A DNA stretch of 64,000 nt from Pycnopodia helianthoides. Lineage: Eukaryota > Echinodermata > Asteroidea > Forcipulatida > Asteriidae. Both the position numbers and the translations under genes were made by a program. The notes beneath the pieces are model-generated. The model made no database searches and was not told the DNA's origin. It saw nothing but the letters and a program-made list of their open reading frames with translations. The stretch lies in contig CM063243.1 in NCBI GenBank assembly GCA_032158295.1, forward strand, positions 7,076,948 to 7,140,947. The letters are read 5' to 3'. The first letter of the stretch is position 1. Each line of letters starts with the position of its first letter. Shown piece after piece: positions 10,376 through 20,444 of this stretch.

Positions 10376-11384
10376 AAGGGACACACTGGCTTACTGTTTT
10401 CCTAATTGATGTGGAATCACAGACAATATTTTTTAGATGGTTGTTGTAAAGAAAAAAAGTCATCCAAATGTCACGTAATTAACGAAAAATGTGAAGAAAA
10501 AAAAATGCGGTCAAAGGTCAGCGTATATGCTTTTCCAGCCGTTGCAACTGTCAAGTGTACTTGACATTGTTTTAAACAGACCGGTGCTCTGTTTATGTAT
10601 TAATTATAACAATTGCGTGGCATGAGGATCCAGTCTTCACACCCATCAAGCACAAATTCATGTGTAATTAAAAAACCAACATAAACACAGTCCGATCCAC
10701 ATCAACTTGTATTATGTGGACATCGTGCAGCTATTCGTTGTCGTCTCGCCGCGTGTGTAGCGCAGGCATCGCGTAACGTGTCAATAGTTAGGGGATAATA
10801 GCTAGGGCTTCAAACTAAAACCCTCGTTATACAAAACCTAATTAATGGTCTGGATCCTTACCCCTCCACAGGCTCCGAGTTCATGCCCCCGTGGTTTGTC
10901 TCTCTGGCCCCACGAGACGCAGCACCGGCTGCACGGGACATGCCCCAAAGGTTTACCCGCTAGCTCCCCACGCTGATGTGTCGTAAAACACGCTTCTGTA
11001 GCACGGAATCTCTGAATGCGAATCTTACGTTCGATTTTTCATCATTATTTACAACTTGTATCCATAAACTGAATACAGAGTCTTTTTTGTCAAATACTCA
11101 TGAACAATTGTAAAATAAATACTTAAATTTGGTTCAGCAATTTACTTTTATACGGCTGGAAGTAAAACTAACTCTGAAGATCACGTGACTTTTCGGAACC
11201 ACATTTCAGTTCCGAAAAATCACGTGACCTTTGTTTTTTTTTTTAATGCTTGAAAACTGCCAAATTTTATGGTTTCTTTTATGAACCATTCTTCTCCATT
11301 CCAGGAAGACCTTTGGAATAATGTTTTAGTCTATTTTGTAGCCCAAATAGCCCAACGAAGCCGGTGTGCTCCTCTTTGACAACA
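10376..11384. mobile_element. Non-autonomous DNA transposon inserted in the LINE
   Basis: The ends are imperfect inverted repeats: AAAGGGACACACTGGCTTACTG on the left and, reverse-complemented, AAAGAGGAGCACACCGGCTTCG on the right. The LINE reading frame runs KGVSVVKEE before it and KQRVKANAAKMKRY after it, so the element sits between two adjacent LINE codon blocks. The left end is preceded by TTAA, as is the other copy at 50037, suggesting a piggyBac-like target, but a matching TTAA at the right end was not seen. The first ~715 bp are repeated at 50037-50742. It encodes nothing recognisable. Confidence 0.6.
11178..11228. repeat. Short hairpin with CACGTGA arms
   Basis: GATCACGTGACTTTTCGGAAC and GTTCCGAAAAATCACGTGAC face each other around a 9-base loop. 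One arm differs by a single base. It lies inside the 10376-11384 element, outside the part shared with the 50-kb copy. Confidence 0.7.
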
Positions 11385-11502
11385 CTCACCCCCTTAACTT
11401 TGACATTGTACTTTGTCATGATTGTATTTCTCAAGTCTGAAGCTATCATTAAACCCTTATTTATTTGTTCAGATCTACTGAGACCTTTTTGTAAATCTTC
11501 AA

Positions 11503-11670
11503 GTCTACGTCACTCTACTTACCTGTAGAGCAACTACATTTGCATATTTCCTGAGCCGGCAGGCGCAAACGCTAAGATTTTTACACACAATAGCGCCCCC
11601 TGTGGACTCCCCCATGATGCCCCATGGCATAGGCACCACGTGAGCTTCCTCTTTTCTCTTAGCGCCCACA
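11503..11670 (+). repeat. Left inverted terminal repeat of the short DIRS element
   Basis: Starts GTCTACGTCACTCTAC, then TACCTGTAGAGCAACTAC and further to AGCGCCCCCTGTGG and GAGCTTCCTCTTTTCTC. The same order, reversed and complemented, is found at 14300-14486. Confidence 0.8.
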
Positions 11671-11929
11671 GTCACCAGACGTGTATCTGTGAGCTCCTTC
11701 AAAAGACGGTTTTAACGCTGAGTAAGGGAGTATTTTTTGTAATTATTATTGTTATTATTGTTGATTATATTAAATAAGTAAGAAACGTTTGGCAGGGAGC
11801 GAGACTGTCCATAACGGGGAGAAATTCTTCTCCCCGGGACGACCGCCTCCTCAGGGCCCACGAACCAGTGACAATATCCTGTAACTGGCTCCGTGGGAGG
11901 TACCGGACGGCCACGAGCTACCGCATATG

Positions 11930-12840
11930 GTCAGCCGTGCCCCGCCATCTCCACCCGGATTGAGCATTCATCCTTCGATGGCTTGTGCCTCAGAGCTGGA
12001 TGATCAGTCGGTTACGGTGCCCCCGCCCATCTCGGCCCAACCGTTAGTTCCACACGGTGTTTCGGCCCAGACCGCACTTTCGTCCTGTCAGTCGGCCTCA
12101 GATTCAGCCGAGGACGGGGACAAGGTGTTTCCCAACTGCAGCGGATAAGTTGCCAGCCGACTGTGGCCCTTCATCTGCAAAGTTGGCCTTTGGAGATCGG
12201 ACAAGGAACAAGTTTGAGGATACCTTACGCAAGGCGGACTCGGCCTCCCGATTCGGGATGAGAACATCGTCCTTCCTCCTTCTCCCGACTCGGGTTGTGA
12301 GGAAGATTCCTCCATCCCGACTGATTTATTGACAGCGGCTTTCCATTGCCTGGACCTCGGTCTCCGCTCGGTACTAGAGCAGTTCACCCGTGTGTCGACT
12401 TTGGCCACTGCTACCCGTTGAGCTAATGTCTTGGATGTGCTCTTCCTCCCTTCAGAGGGTGCGCGCTAGCGTTTCGATGCTCTCCCTCTCTTCGGCAATG
12501 AATTCTTTGTCAGGAAATTCCAGGAGTCCATGGAAGCGGAGGCCAAGCGCATCGAGGCTACGGATAAGATAAACTTAAAGAAACCGTCCGCTCAGGGTGC
12601 TAAGTCGGCCCCTATAAAGCCAAACCGAAGTCGGCTTTTCGGATCCCCCGCTGCCAACATTTCAAGGCATGTGGCGGTCCCCGTAGTCGGGGTGGCGGCA
12701 GGGCTGGTTTTCGCAACATCCAAAGCCAGCCCACCAATACCCGCCAGTTCCGTGGCGCCCGCACATCAGCCCCCCGTTTCTCTGGGGGCTGGCGCAAGTG
12801 ACCCCCCTCTCTTAAGGCAGAGGCACCCCCCCCCCCAACG
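11930..12840 (+). pseudogene. DIRS Gag-like ORF remnant
   Basis: Pieces in shifting frames (around 11927-12148, 12057-12332 and 12530-12856) correspond block by block to the Gag-like ORF of the larger DIRS copy: SRAPPS...LSIHPSMA, then a region matching GLRSVL(D/E)QF, and EAEAKRIEATDKINLKKPS, which matches AEAKRLKATEKINLKRPS of the 34-kb copy. It ends in a C-rich run at 12827-12836. Frame changes show it is not functional. Confidence 0.65.
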
Positions 12841-13602
12841 TGGTTTGCCAAACTGATCGGACTTCTGGTGCACCGCCCCATGATTCTCCCGCGACAGCCA
12901 GACATTATGTTCTAGTCTCAATCCCGTCTTCATCCAGCACACGGGGACCTACACCTGGCGTATTGGATGCTGTCAAACAGTCTTTCCGCTCGGCGGGACT
13001 TTCTGAGGGAGCTGCACTTGTCGCGCCCACAGCCGTAGAGCGTCGACTCGGGCAGTGTACAACAGCCGATTAGGACATTTTTATGACGGTCCAAACGACG
13101 CACTAGCCGTCCAACCTTCTGTGGAGACAAAAGGTGACTTCCTTTTATATCTTTATGAAAGTGGCCTGTCAACAGCAACAGTTAAAAATTACCGTTCAGC
13201 CATAGGAGCCATTCACCGTGGTTTCTCAGATGGTTCTTCTGTCTCTAATAATAAGGCTCTGGTTTATCTCGTCAAAGGCATGTTTGTAGACCGCCCGCCA
13301 CAGTCCCGCCACATGGTCCAGCGTCCCGTGATTCTGTCTCCTGATGGATTGTAACAGCCATCTGCTCAGCCCTTCCCGAATGGCCGGGAGACACTGTGGC
13401 CTCAGTCTGCGCCCATGAAGTCAGGGCGGCCACGTCTTCATGGGCTTTTTTTTCAGGGGCGTACCCATGACAGATAGCATCCAGGTGGCTGCTTGGAAGT
13501 CTAATACCTTCACGCAGTGCGACTTGAAGGATGTTATCCAGTCCAACGGTGCCGCTGGCAGAGCTGTTTTGAAGGCAGCTGCAGCGTCATCCCGGCACTA
13601 GT
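12840..13602 (+). pseudogene. DIRS tyrosine recombinase remnant lacking the catalytic Tyr
   Basis: Tyrosine recombinases cut and rejoin DNA through a Tyr nucleophile. The start (AKLIGLLVHRPMILPRQPDI) corresponds to the end of the RT/RNase H segment in the larger copy. An N-terminal YR domain follows (YNSRLGHFY, ATVKNYRSAIGAIH). The middle is deleted at about 13350-13390, and the C-terminal part has AHEVRAATSSWAFF (the H-x-x-R box) and NTFTQC-D-LKDV. At the nucleophile position codon 13521-13523 is GAC (Asp), where the larger copy has TAT (Tyr). Several frames are needed to read it. Confidence 0.75.
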
Positions 13603-14149
13603 CATTACGATGGCAACCCATCAGAGATCCAGGTGAGTTTGCTTTTCATTCCCTTCTTATCAGATTATAATGTCTATATTATATGTATTATATGAGGTAT
13701 TTATATGTTTCTCACATGTTTTCGCTACTCTCTGTAGCTACATGTGTTGTATTGACATTTTTTGCTTATCTGATTGACACCCTGTGACTCAATTCCTCAG
13801 GTAAAGCCTGGCATCATCCACATGACGATGATATCCACTTTCCTGAGTTGATGGACAGCTTATTCCAGTCCATTGGGGTTCTCGAGCCCTTCAACGGGCC
13901 TCCCGGAACCCTACTCTTAAAGGTAACAACAATTTTGTCCTCACAAAATATTCCAATGTCACCTTAGAATTTTGTTTATGTATACCGTGCCAGCCACGGT
14001 CTGTTAGTTATATTATCCATAATAATATACACTTTCGTGGGGCAAGGTGAGTCTTGCTCCTGTCGGAGCATTAATCACCCAGGCCTACCCTTAGGTAGGT
14101 CACGCTCCATAAGCATCTCGCATACGCACCGCCTTTCTTCGGTGCTAAT

Positions 14150-14255
14150 CTATGCAAATGTAGTTGCTCTACAGGTAAGTAGAGTGATGTAGACTCCCAC
14201 CCCACAGTAGTGTGGGTAGGGTCTACGAATGATACTTACCTTTAGAGCATACCCC
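14150..14255 (+). repeat. Internal complementary region of the short DIRS element
   Basis: CTACAGGTAAGTAGAGTGATGTAGAC is the complement of the left end, and it runs directly into the complement of the right end (CCACCCCACAGTAGTGTGGG ... ACTTACCT). Confidence 0.8.
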
Positions 14256-14299
14256 CCTCCTTTCCTACTATACTCGATCTCGTGTTGTGTAAATGTTGC

Positions 14300-14486
14300 A
14301 CGCACGAGAAAAGAGGAAGCTCACGTGGCGCCTATGCTGCGGGGCATTATGGGGGAGTCAACAGGGGGCGCTATTGTGTGTAAAAATCTTAGCGTTTGCA
14401 CCTGCCGGCTTGGGAAATATGCAAATGTAGTTGCTCTTCAGGTAAGTATCGTTCGTAGACCCTACCCATACTACTGTGGGGTGGGA
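14300..14486 (+). repeat. Right inverted terminal repeat of the short DIRS element
   Basis: It carries GAGAAAAGAGGAAGCTCACG, the inverted match of the left repeat, then CAGGTAAGTATCGTTCG and CTACTGTGGGGTGGGA. Flanking LINE sequence resumes at 14487. Confidence 0.8.
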
Positions 14487-15130
14487 TTTGACCCTGATGT
14501 AGCCGACATTTCCACTATGGTGTACTGCTTTCCTGTTCTAATTGTGAAGCCTTCACACCTAATTTTTCCCTTACTACAACTGCCCTAGCAAAATTAAGAT
14601 AGTTAGTTTCCGACAGATTATTAGTACTTGCCAAAACATATAATTACTACAACTGACATTTCTGTCAGCTTATTCCTTTGGACCCGACGCAAAGCTGGGA
14701 TACTCGCCCCGCTGACACTTCAACCACTTAAATCACCTCTTGAAGCCTAGTCTTAATCTTCAACTCCTCCTCCGTAAGCTCTACACCTTCCTCTGCTTCT
14801 ATGCCATCGTCATCATGACCATCTCGCAATCCTGGCTGATCAACCTTATTTTCACTCTGTGAGCTAGCAGCATCCACCTCCGGTACTTGGTGGTTGACAA
14901 TCTCCGTTCTATCACTTTCATCATGTACTGTCCTCCTCATCTTCTCAACTTCCACATTTGTTTAAACAGTGGTTCTGTTTGAAAGTACTCATCTGGCCAC
15001 AGGCCAATCATTCTCCTTCTGTATCCTCTCATGTTTTGCTCACTCTTAATATAACACTCCATCGCTTTTTTGTTATAAATCTTACTCCTGGTTGAATCCT
15101 GTTATGAGCAGTTTGGGTACGATCTGGTGA

Positions 15131-17629
15131 TACCTCATTAAGAATACCAACCAGATCGGGTGAAGGACATTCTCTCTGGGAGTTTGTCACCTTTTACTTG
15201 ATGCTCCATAGCACTCATTGTTAAGATCACAGAATTTTGAGGAAGTTTGTAATCTGAGCGAGAATTACATACAGCAATGCTGTAGAATGTTCATTCCTAT
15301 GGAGACCACTTAACACTGGTAGTAATCAATATGTTTCAAAGAACTCAGATGATGACACAGTGTACACTGTGCGGTCTACAATGAAGACAGTTTTCTGAAT
15401 ACAGAAAAGTCCAACACTTTTCGTCCAAAAATAGCAACAATGTCTTTACTAGTTGTCTTCAAACTTACCCTGCGGTGTCTACAAAGTAGAACCAACAAGC
15501 AGTTTATTTTTATAGTAAAGTTACAAAATCAAAATACAAGAAGAGTCAAAGAAACTTAATCGAGGTAAACATTTTTACAAAAAATGTTTCACAAAAAGAT
15601 GTTTTGGTAAGTTTGTGTACTGAACTTGGACTTGACATTTGGACCTGGGATTTTCTTGTACATCTTCCTCCTGCCATCACTGGCCTGTCAAACCTATTAG
15701 AAGGAAACAATAACAAACTAGTGTCACAGGTATTACCTGGAAGATAGGATTTTGTAATGCGTGTAACTGGTTCAAGGGTACAACAAATTTAAATAAATAT
15801 GATTCAATAATGAATATGAGGTCGATGAATAACAGTCTGATCTTTTGTTTTACTAAAACCAAATCTCTAAATAGTAATGGCAGACAACAATTTAAGATGA
15901 AAATCAAGAAGAAATAACAGCACAAATCCAATTCAGATAAAATTATGGAAGTTCACATTGGACAAGAATAACAATGGAAGTAATAAAAGATAAATAAACC
16001 TAGCTGTATGAAGAACTCTGCGCTGCAGTATGCCATTCAAAAGCGTCCGTCCCCCCATGGCACAGTCCGCCGCTGTACGGTGTGAAATTGCATGTAAAAC
16101 TAATTTGGCTGCTCACAAACTCTTCTAACATTGTACCATTAGACTCAGAAACATTCACTGAATCCCCAGAACAAACAAAAAATGCAAAAAAATGTTCCTG
16201 GATGGTAAGCACACTCAGTTGCAAAAAAAAAAAATGTTACCAAAATCAAACCACAACCTGCACCTCTTTATCTTGTGTCTGCCTGATGTCTGGAACAGTG
16301 ACAGGATGATTGATTGCCTCAAGCAACAGTGGCTAGATCTAAGACCTTGGAGTGTGTCAATGGGGTTAGGGTTAGCCTCAAGGGAATTTTATGAGGCTTC
16401 AAAGTTAAAGGTGACTGTAGGTCGAAGACTCACCCCAAGCTAATTCTGCTGGTACTTTTGTTATCCAGCTATGGTCCATTGAGGCACTTAAAAATAATTC
16501 ATGATTTTTGACTATTGCAAAGCTCAGTGTGTTGTTTAGTAACCATTCACACAACAATGTACATGTATGTACAATATATACTTTACTAGGACCAAACTCT
16601 ATACTATAAGAACAAAGTAATTGTAACCAAACATTAAAATCAAAACATAAAAATGAAGCTAAGGAGAATATTGACTGAACCTTATTTATGAAACTATTTT
16701 CCCAACCATATCCACTGAATAAAATATGATATCTCCTATAAAATTTCATAAGAAATGTCTATCAAGGTCAGCTTGTGTTTGACTAAAGTATTCTCAAGAA
16801 AAAGTAGCAAAGAATTGTCTGAACAATATTAAATCCCATAACTCTCACAAATGAAATAATCATTCTGTATGACCAATCTGAATTTAGCATCTTACAACAA
16901 TAAAGACAACCTAAGAGCATATAAATATTGGCTGTAGTTATGATCTATAACTCAAAAAGTAATGACAATAATTGTGACTGAATATTAAAACAGTCCATTA
17001 TAAGGAAATTTTACTGAAACTTGGCTGAAAACTATATCAAGCTGTTGCAAACAAATTCATGATGTGAAACCATAAATTATCATCCAAAACCTCAAGATAG
17101 GAGGTTAAAACTCATCTTAAACTACAAACCCTATAATACTTTATAAACCTGTCCTCTCCTCAAACAACAACGTCCAAATTATATAACTGATCACCATCAA
17201 AATATTAGAGAAGAACTGGATGTACTGAACTCAAGATCACATTAAATCCTCATTAGTTGTGAAAACTAATAATACAATAAATTAAACATTTGGACTCAAT
17301 CCATTCACTAGGAAAGCAAATGTGATAACCACTATAACTACTATAAATCAACAAGTAATAACCCCTAAATAGTATTACTTTGGTTCCTAAGAAAGGTGGA
17401 ATATATAAACTCACCTATGCTTGAAATAAAAGAGTTGTTTGGTCTCAGCACATCAACGGTGTGGTGATTCTAACTGTATGTCTTAGCAGTAAGACAGCTC
17501 AAGTCAGAATGCCTAGCTGATTGCCAAAATAACAAATTTAAGCCCAAAGTCTTCCAACTTTCTAAAAAATACCCACCACCCACATTCTTCATAGGGGATA
17601 AGAAACTCCAAGAACAAGTTAAAACTAGA
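15131..17629 (+). other. XPO5 intron without recognised genes
   Basis: AT-rich, with many short chance reading frames on both strands. GGGGTTAGGGTTAG near 16362 is a two-unit telomere-like motif only. Nothing further is supportable. Confidence 0.4.
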
Positions 17630-18404
17630 ATTTAGTGTTTGTAAAAACAAACACTAGGTGTTCGGATATCATTGGGTTCAATGTTGTGTTAATGTGTAAA
17701 CTATTAATTTCAATCGATGAAAAGATTGAACGCTTTTTAAGTTTCACAGAAAGTTCATTTATTACACAGAAAATAAATGCTCAAGTTACTACTTAACTTC
17801 CGGTAACCGGAAGACAAGGTTAATTGAGGTCACACTGTTTGGCATTTGTTTGCTTTACGAAGACCTCTGTGATGATGTATAGATTGTACAAATCCAATGC
17901 ACGGTTCATGAGTTATAATTTTTTCAAAATATTAAACTTTATTTATTCTAATTCAACACCTGATGACATCATGAAAGTGGTGTCTTCTATATAAAGCAAG
18001 TGAAGAACTAACAATGTGCGAAGTTTTGAAGGTTGTGTGATCTTGGGAAGTGTGTCTTTGTTGGCCGACAAAAATTCTCACATTTTGATTAGACTAACAA
18101 AGCCATAGAGCCTTGCTCCGTGCACAGCCTAATGCCAAATCAGGCTTCGTGGACTATGAACCTTGTGATCAGTAGAGCGGAACAGCCTGTCCAATTGGTA
18201 TTATCTCTGTGCAAAAGTTTGAGTATCGAGAACCTACAATCTGATGTAAAAATTTTGATTGAAGTAGAAACTGTTCTTGCGATATGAATTTTTTAAATTT
18301 TCAACTTCCGTTTTGAACTGGAAGTTGAGGTCAAATTGGGTCACACTAACAATAACAATGAGTTGTTCGGGCTATTGCCCTGAACACCTAACAAAGAAAT
18401 TTGA
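17630..18404 (+). repeat. Copy of the modular CTTCCGG/GACGTCA repeat family
   Basis: It opens with GTGTTTGTAAAAACAAACACTAGGTGTTCGG and closes with TTGTTCGGGCTATTGCCCTGAACACC. Between are AACTTCCGGTAACCGGAAG, a GATGTATAGATTGTACAAATCC block, CACCTGATGACATCAT, a GGGAAGTGTGTCTTTGTTGG block and ACTTCCGTTTTGAACTGGAAGTTG. The same blocks recur at 28.5-31 kb and 46.3-49.4 kb. No protein is encoded. Confidence 0.65.
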
Positions 18405-19885
18405 GATAACCTTGTTTATTCCTGCTTATAGGGAGAAAGGCATCAGTCATAAGAATCCAACACTGTCTTAATGCCAAAAAAGTATCAATTATTAAAAACA
18501 AACATTTTGGGGGTGACACAAGCAAAAATATAGTATAAGTAAAAAATTAAAAAGTGAACACAAAAGGACAGTAAATGAAATGGAGTTAACAAGTTTTTGA
18601 TTATGTTAAAATCAGAACATTAATTTTTGACTCTAGTCTTCTCGGAGAACACATTGGAATTTGTATAAATTGTTAAATTCACGAGTTTGAGGTCTATGTT
18701 AATATTCCTCAGGAGAAAGGATCTGTGAGCTTCTTTGTAGATGTGGATAATATTGGTCTTTGTGGAACCTTTTTCCTCAATGAAGACAACCTCACACCGG
18801 GTTTTCTGAATGATCATTATGCCGACAATTATCATTGATACAAATGACAAATTCATACATAGAATTCTCGTACAATCACTGAGACAAAGATTTGGCAGCC
18901 TGTTTGTTTTTTAATTAAAGATTTGACAAAGAACCAGGGTTCAACCATCTTATTACAAACAAACGCTTGATAGTTTTAATGTTGGATTTACAGAAAGGAT
19001 AGTCAACTCTATCTCTGATTTTAATGCAATTCAGTTTATCCCAGGTTGGCAGAATCCTGTGACAAAGTCTAAAAAGGATGTCTTTGTGTTTGGCATCCAT
19101 AGTATTGCTCTTGTTTATTTTAGTCCACATCAAAATTATATGTAAGACCTAAAACAGATGCCCACTTTTTCTGTACTTTTGGGCAAACAAAATCTCTGAC
19201 CTTAAGTGCTTTATTCATTAAATTCATAGTAACTTTATAAAAGGGTACTAGACCCTCATCCCTGTGGTCAATTTGGAATTTCAGTCACTTGCTTAGATGG
19301 TTACTTTATTTAGTTAGTTATTTAGCTGTTTAGTTATTTAGTTATTTAGTTATTTATTTCTTTCCTTTACGCAGGGTATGCCCAAACTATAACAAGTGAT
19401 ATCCATAAGGGCACTGTCTGAAAACTTGTCTCTGTCGTGCCTGATTCTTTTTGGATATTTATGGATTAGCCGCACGTAACACTTGGAATAGTAACAAAAT
19501 AACACCATGATACTAGTGAGTGCTTCGTCAAGCAACAGTGGCGTGTGTCTGCCCTACCCTTAAGTGGCACTGCCACTAATAGGACGACCCTTAAATGTTT
19601 ATTAATTTATGTATATACAAGCAGTGGTAATATTGTACCTTTTGCTGAGTTTTGGTGGGCGAATTGAACCCCTATGAAAAGATCTTCAGAGGAGAAGAGG
19701 AGGAAATTCCCATCCCGCTCTAATTTGTAAGGCAACCAAGTTAGCTAACTCTCTGTACATCTACTTTGGTTTAAGTTTGGTAAACTAAACGAAAGCACTA
19801 GTACATTTGCATAATGATGAAAATAATAAAAACAAAATTAACAGAATTTCAGATTTAAATTAAATTAAGGAATTCTCTGTTGTAG
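18405..19885 (+). other. XPO5 intron with a short TTAGTTAT simple repeat
   Basis: Mostly unassigned AT-rich DNA. At about 19308-19358 there is a simple repeat of TTAG/TTAT units. The intron ends at TGTTGTAG before the exon at 19886. Confidence 0.5.
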
Positions 19886-20103
19886 AGGCAAACCATTCCA
19901 TGTGCTGTCAAGTAATGCAATCTGTATTACCTTTCTCAGCTACAATATTCAGAAAAAGAGCTGACTATCCGGAGACCATTAGTGAAAGTGGAGAAAAGGT
20001 TATCATGATGGAATCTGATGCTTCACCTTCTGCAGAGGTATGCCATAAAGCCTCAGAAGCTGACCAACTAAGTGAACTTGGCAAGAAAATGTTGCAACAA
20101 GAG
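19886..20103 (+). CDS. XPO5: Exportin-5, exon b
   Basis: The acceptor is TCTCTGTTGTAG and the donor is GAG|GTTGGT. Two bases complete the codon left from exon a, followed by 72 codons. The peptide ends SPSAEVCHKASEADQLSELG and KKMLQQE, which lines up with TEVTPSAMAELTDLGKCLMKHE as I recall it from human XPO5. The first two-thirds (MCCQVMQSVLPF, RADYPETISES) is an acidic, poorly conserved linker, as expected between helical HEAT-like repeats. It ends on a complete codon, which matches exon c. Confidence 0.75.
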
Positions 20104-20444
20104 GTTGGTTATATTCTTCTTCATTTTTCTTTTTCTCCTGCCACTTCCCTGGTTGTATCATAAACTTGGGTGTGATCCTTTAAATTTATCTAAAGTATTT
20201 TAAAAGTAATGCAAATAATGCAGTACAAGTTAGTTCACATAATATTTAAGGACCGTTTATTCTGTGATAATTTTTTCTTTCAAAATAATGAACATGAAGT
20301 CCATAATCCTGATTCAATTTTTTTGAACCTGATGCACAGCTTCTTGAAAAGCATATTACATTATTTAAAGATAAAAAACATTTTTATATGAAGCGGTCAT
20401 TGTTAAATATTCATAGATTAATGGAGAAATTAAAGACTTTTTAT

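Larger units (their letters stand above)
11503..14486 (+). mobile_element. Short DIRS retrotransposon (internally deleted) with complete terminal architecture
   Basis: The left end GTCTACGTCACTCTACTTAC is repeated in inverted form at the right (CTACAGGTAAG... near 14430-14486). An internal complementary region at about 14150-14255 first complements the left end and then the right end, the hallmark arrangement of DIRS elements that lets a circular DNA intermediate form. Inside are Gag-like and tyrosine-recombinase remnants, while RT and RNase H are deleted. The element lies in a LINE ORF whose frame is restored exactly when it is removed (HQGQ then IEDLQ), with no target duplication. Confidence 0.85.
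9540..15130 (-). mobile_element. LINE copy on the minus strand, interrupted by two later insertions and internally deleted
   Basis: Read leftward, the LINE begins near 15130 with KAMECYIKSEQNMRGYRRRM, then ELTEEELKIKTRLQEVI, PALRRVQRNKLTE, VVVREKLGVKA, WWKCRLHQGQ (to 14487). It resumes at 11502 with IEDLQKGLSRSEQ and KVKGVSVVKEE (to about 11385), then [58 protein letters not shown] and FVLALMPLSMIL, and jumps by internal deletion to TEYKGSHEKLAD and IHWDLCKKYGV. The N-to-C order of these blocks matches one LINE ORF2. The interruptions are the DIRS element (11503-14486) and a DNA element (10376-11384). Stops and frameshifts are common. Confidence 0.75.

Noticed and set aside
16362..16376. GGGGTTAGGGTTAG as an interstitial telomere
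   Set aside because: Only two units; too short to mean anything.
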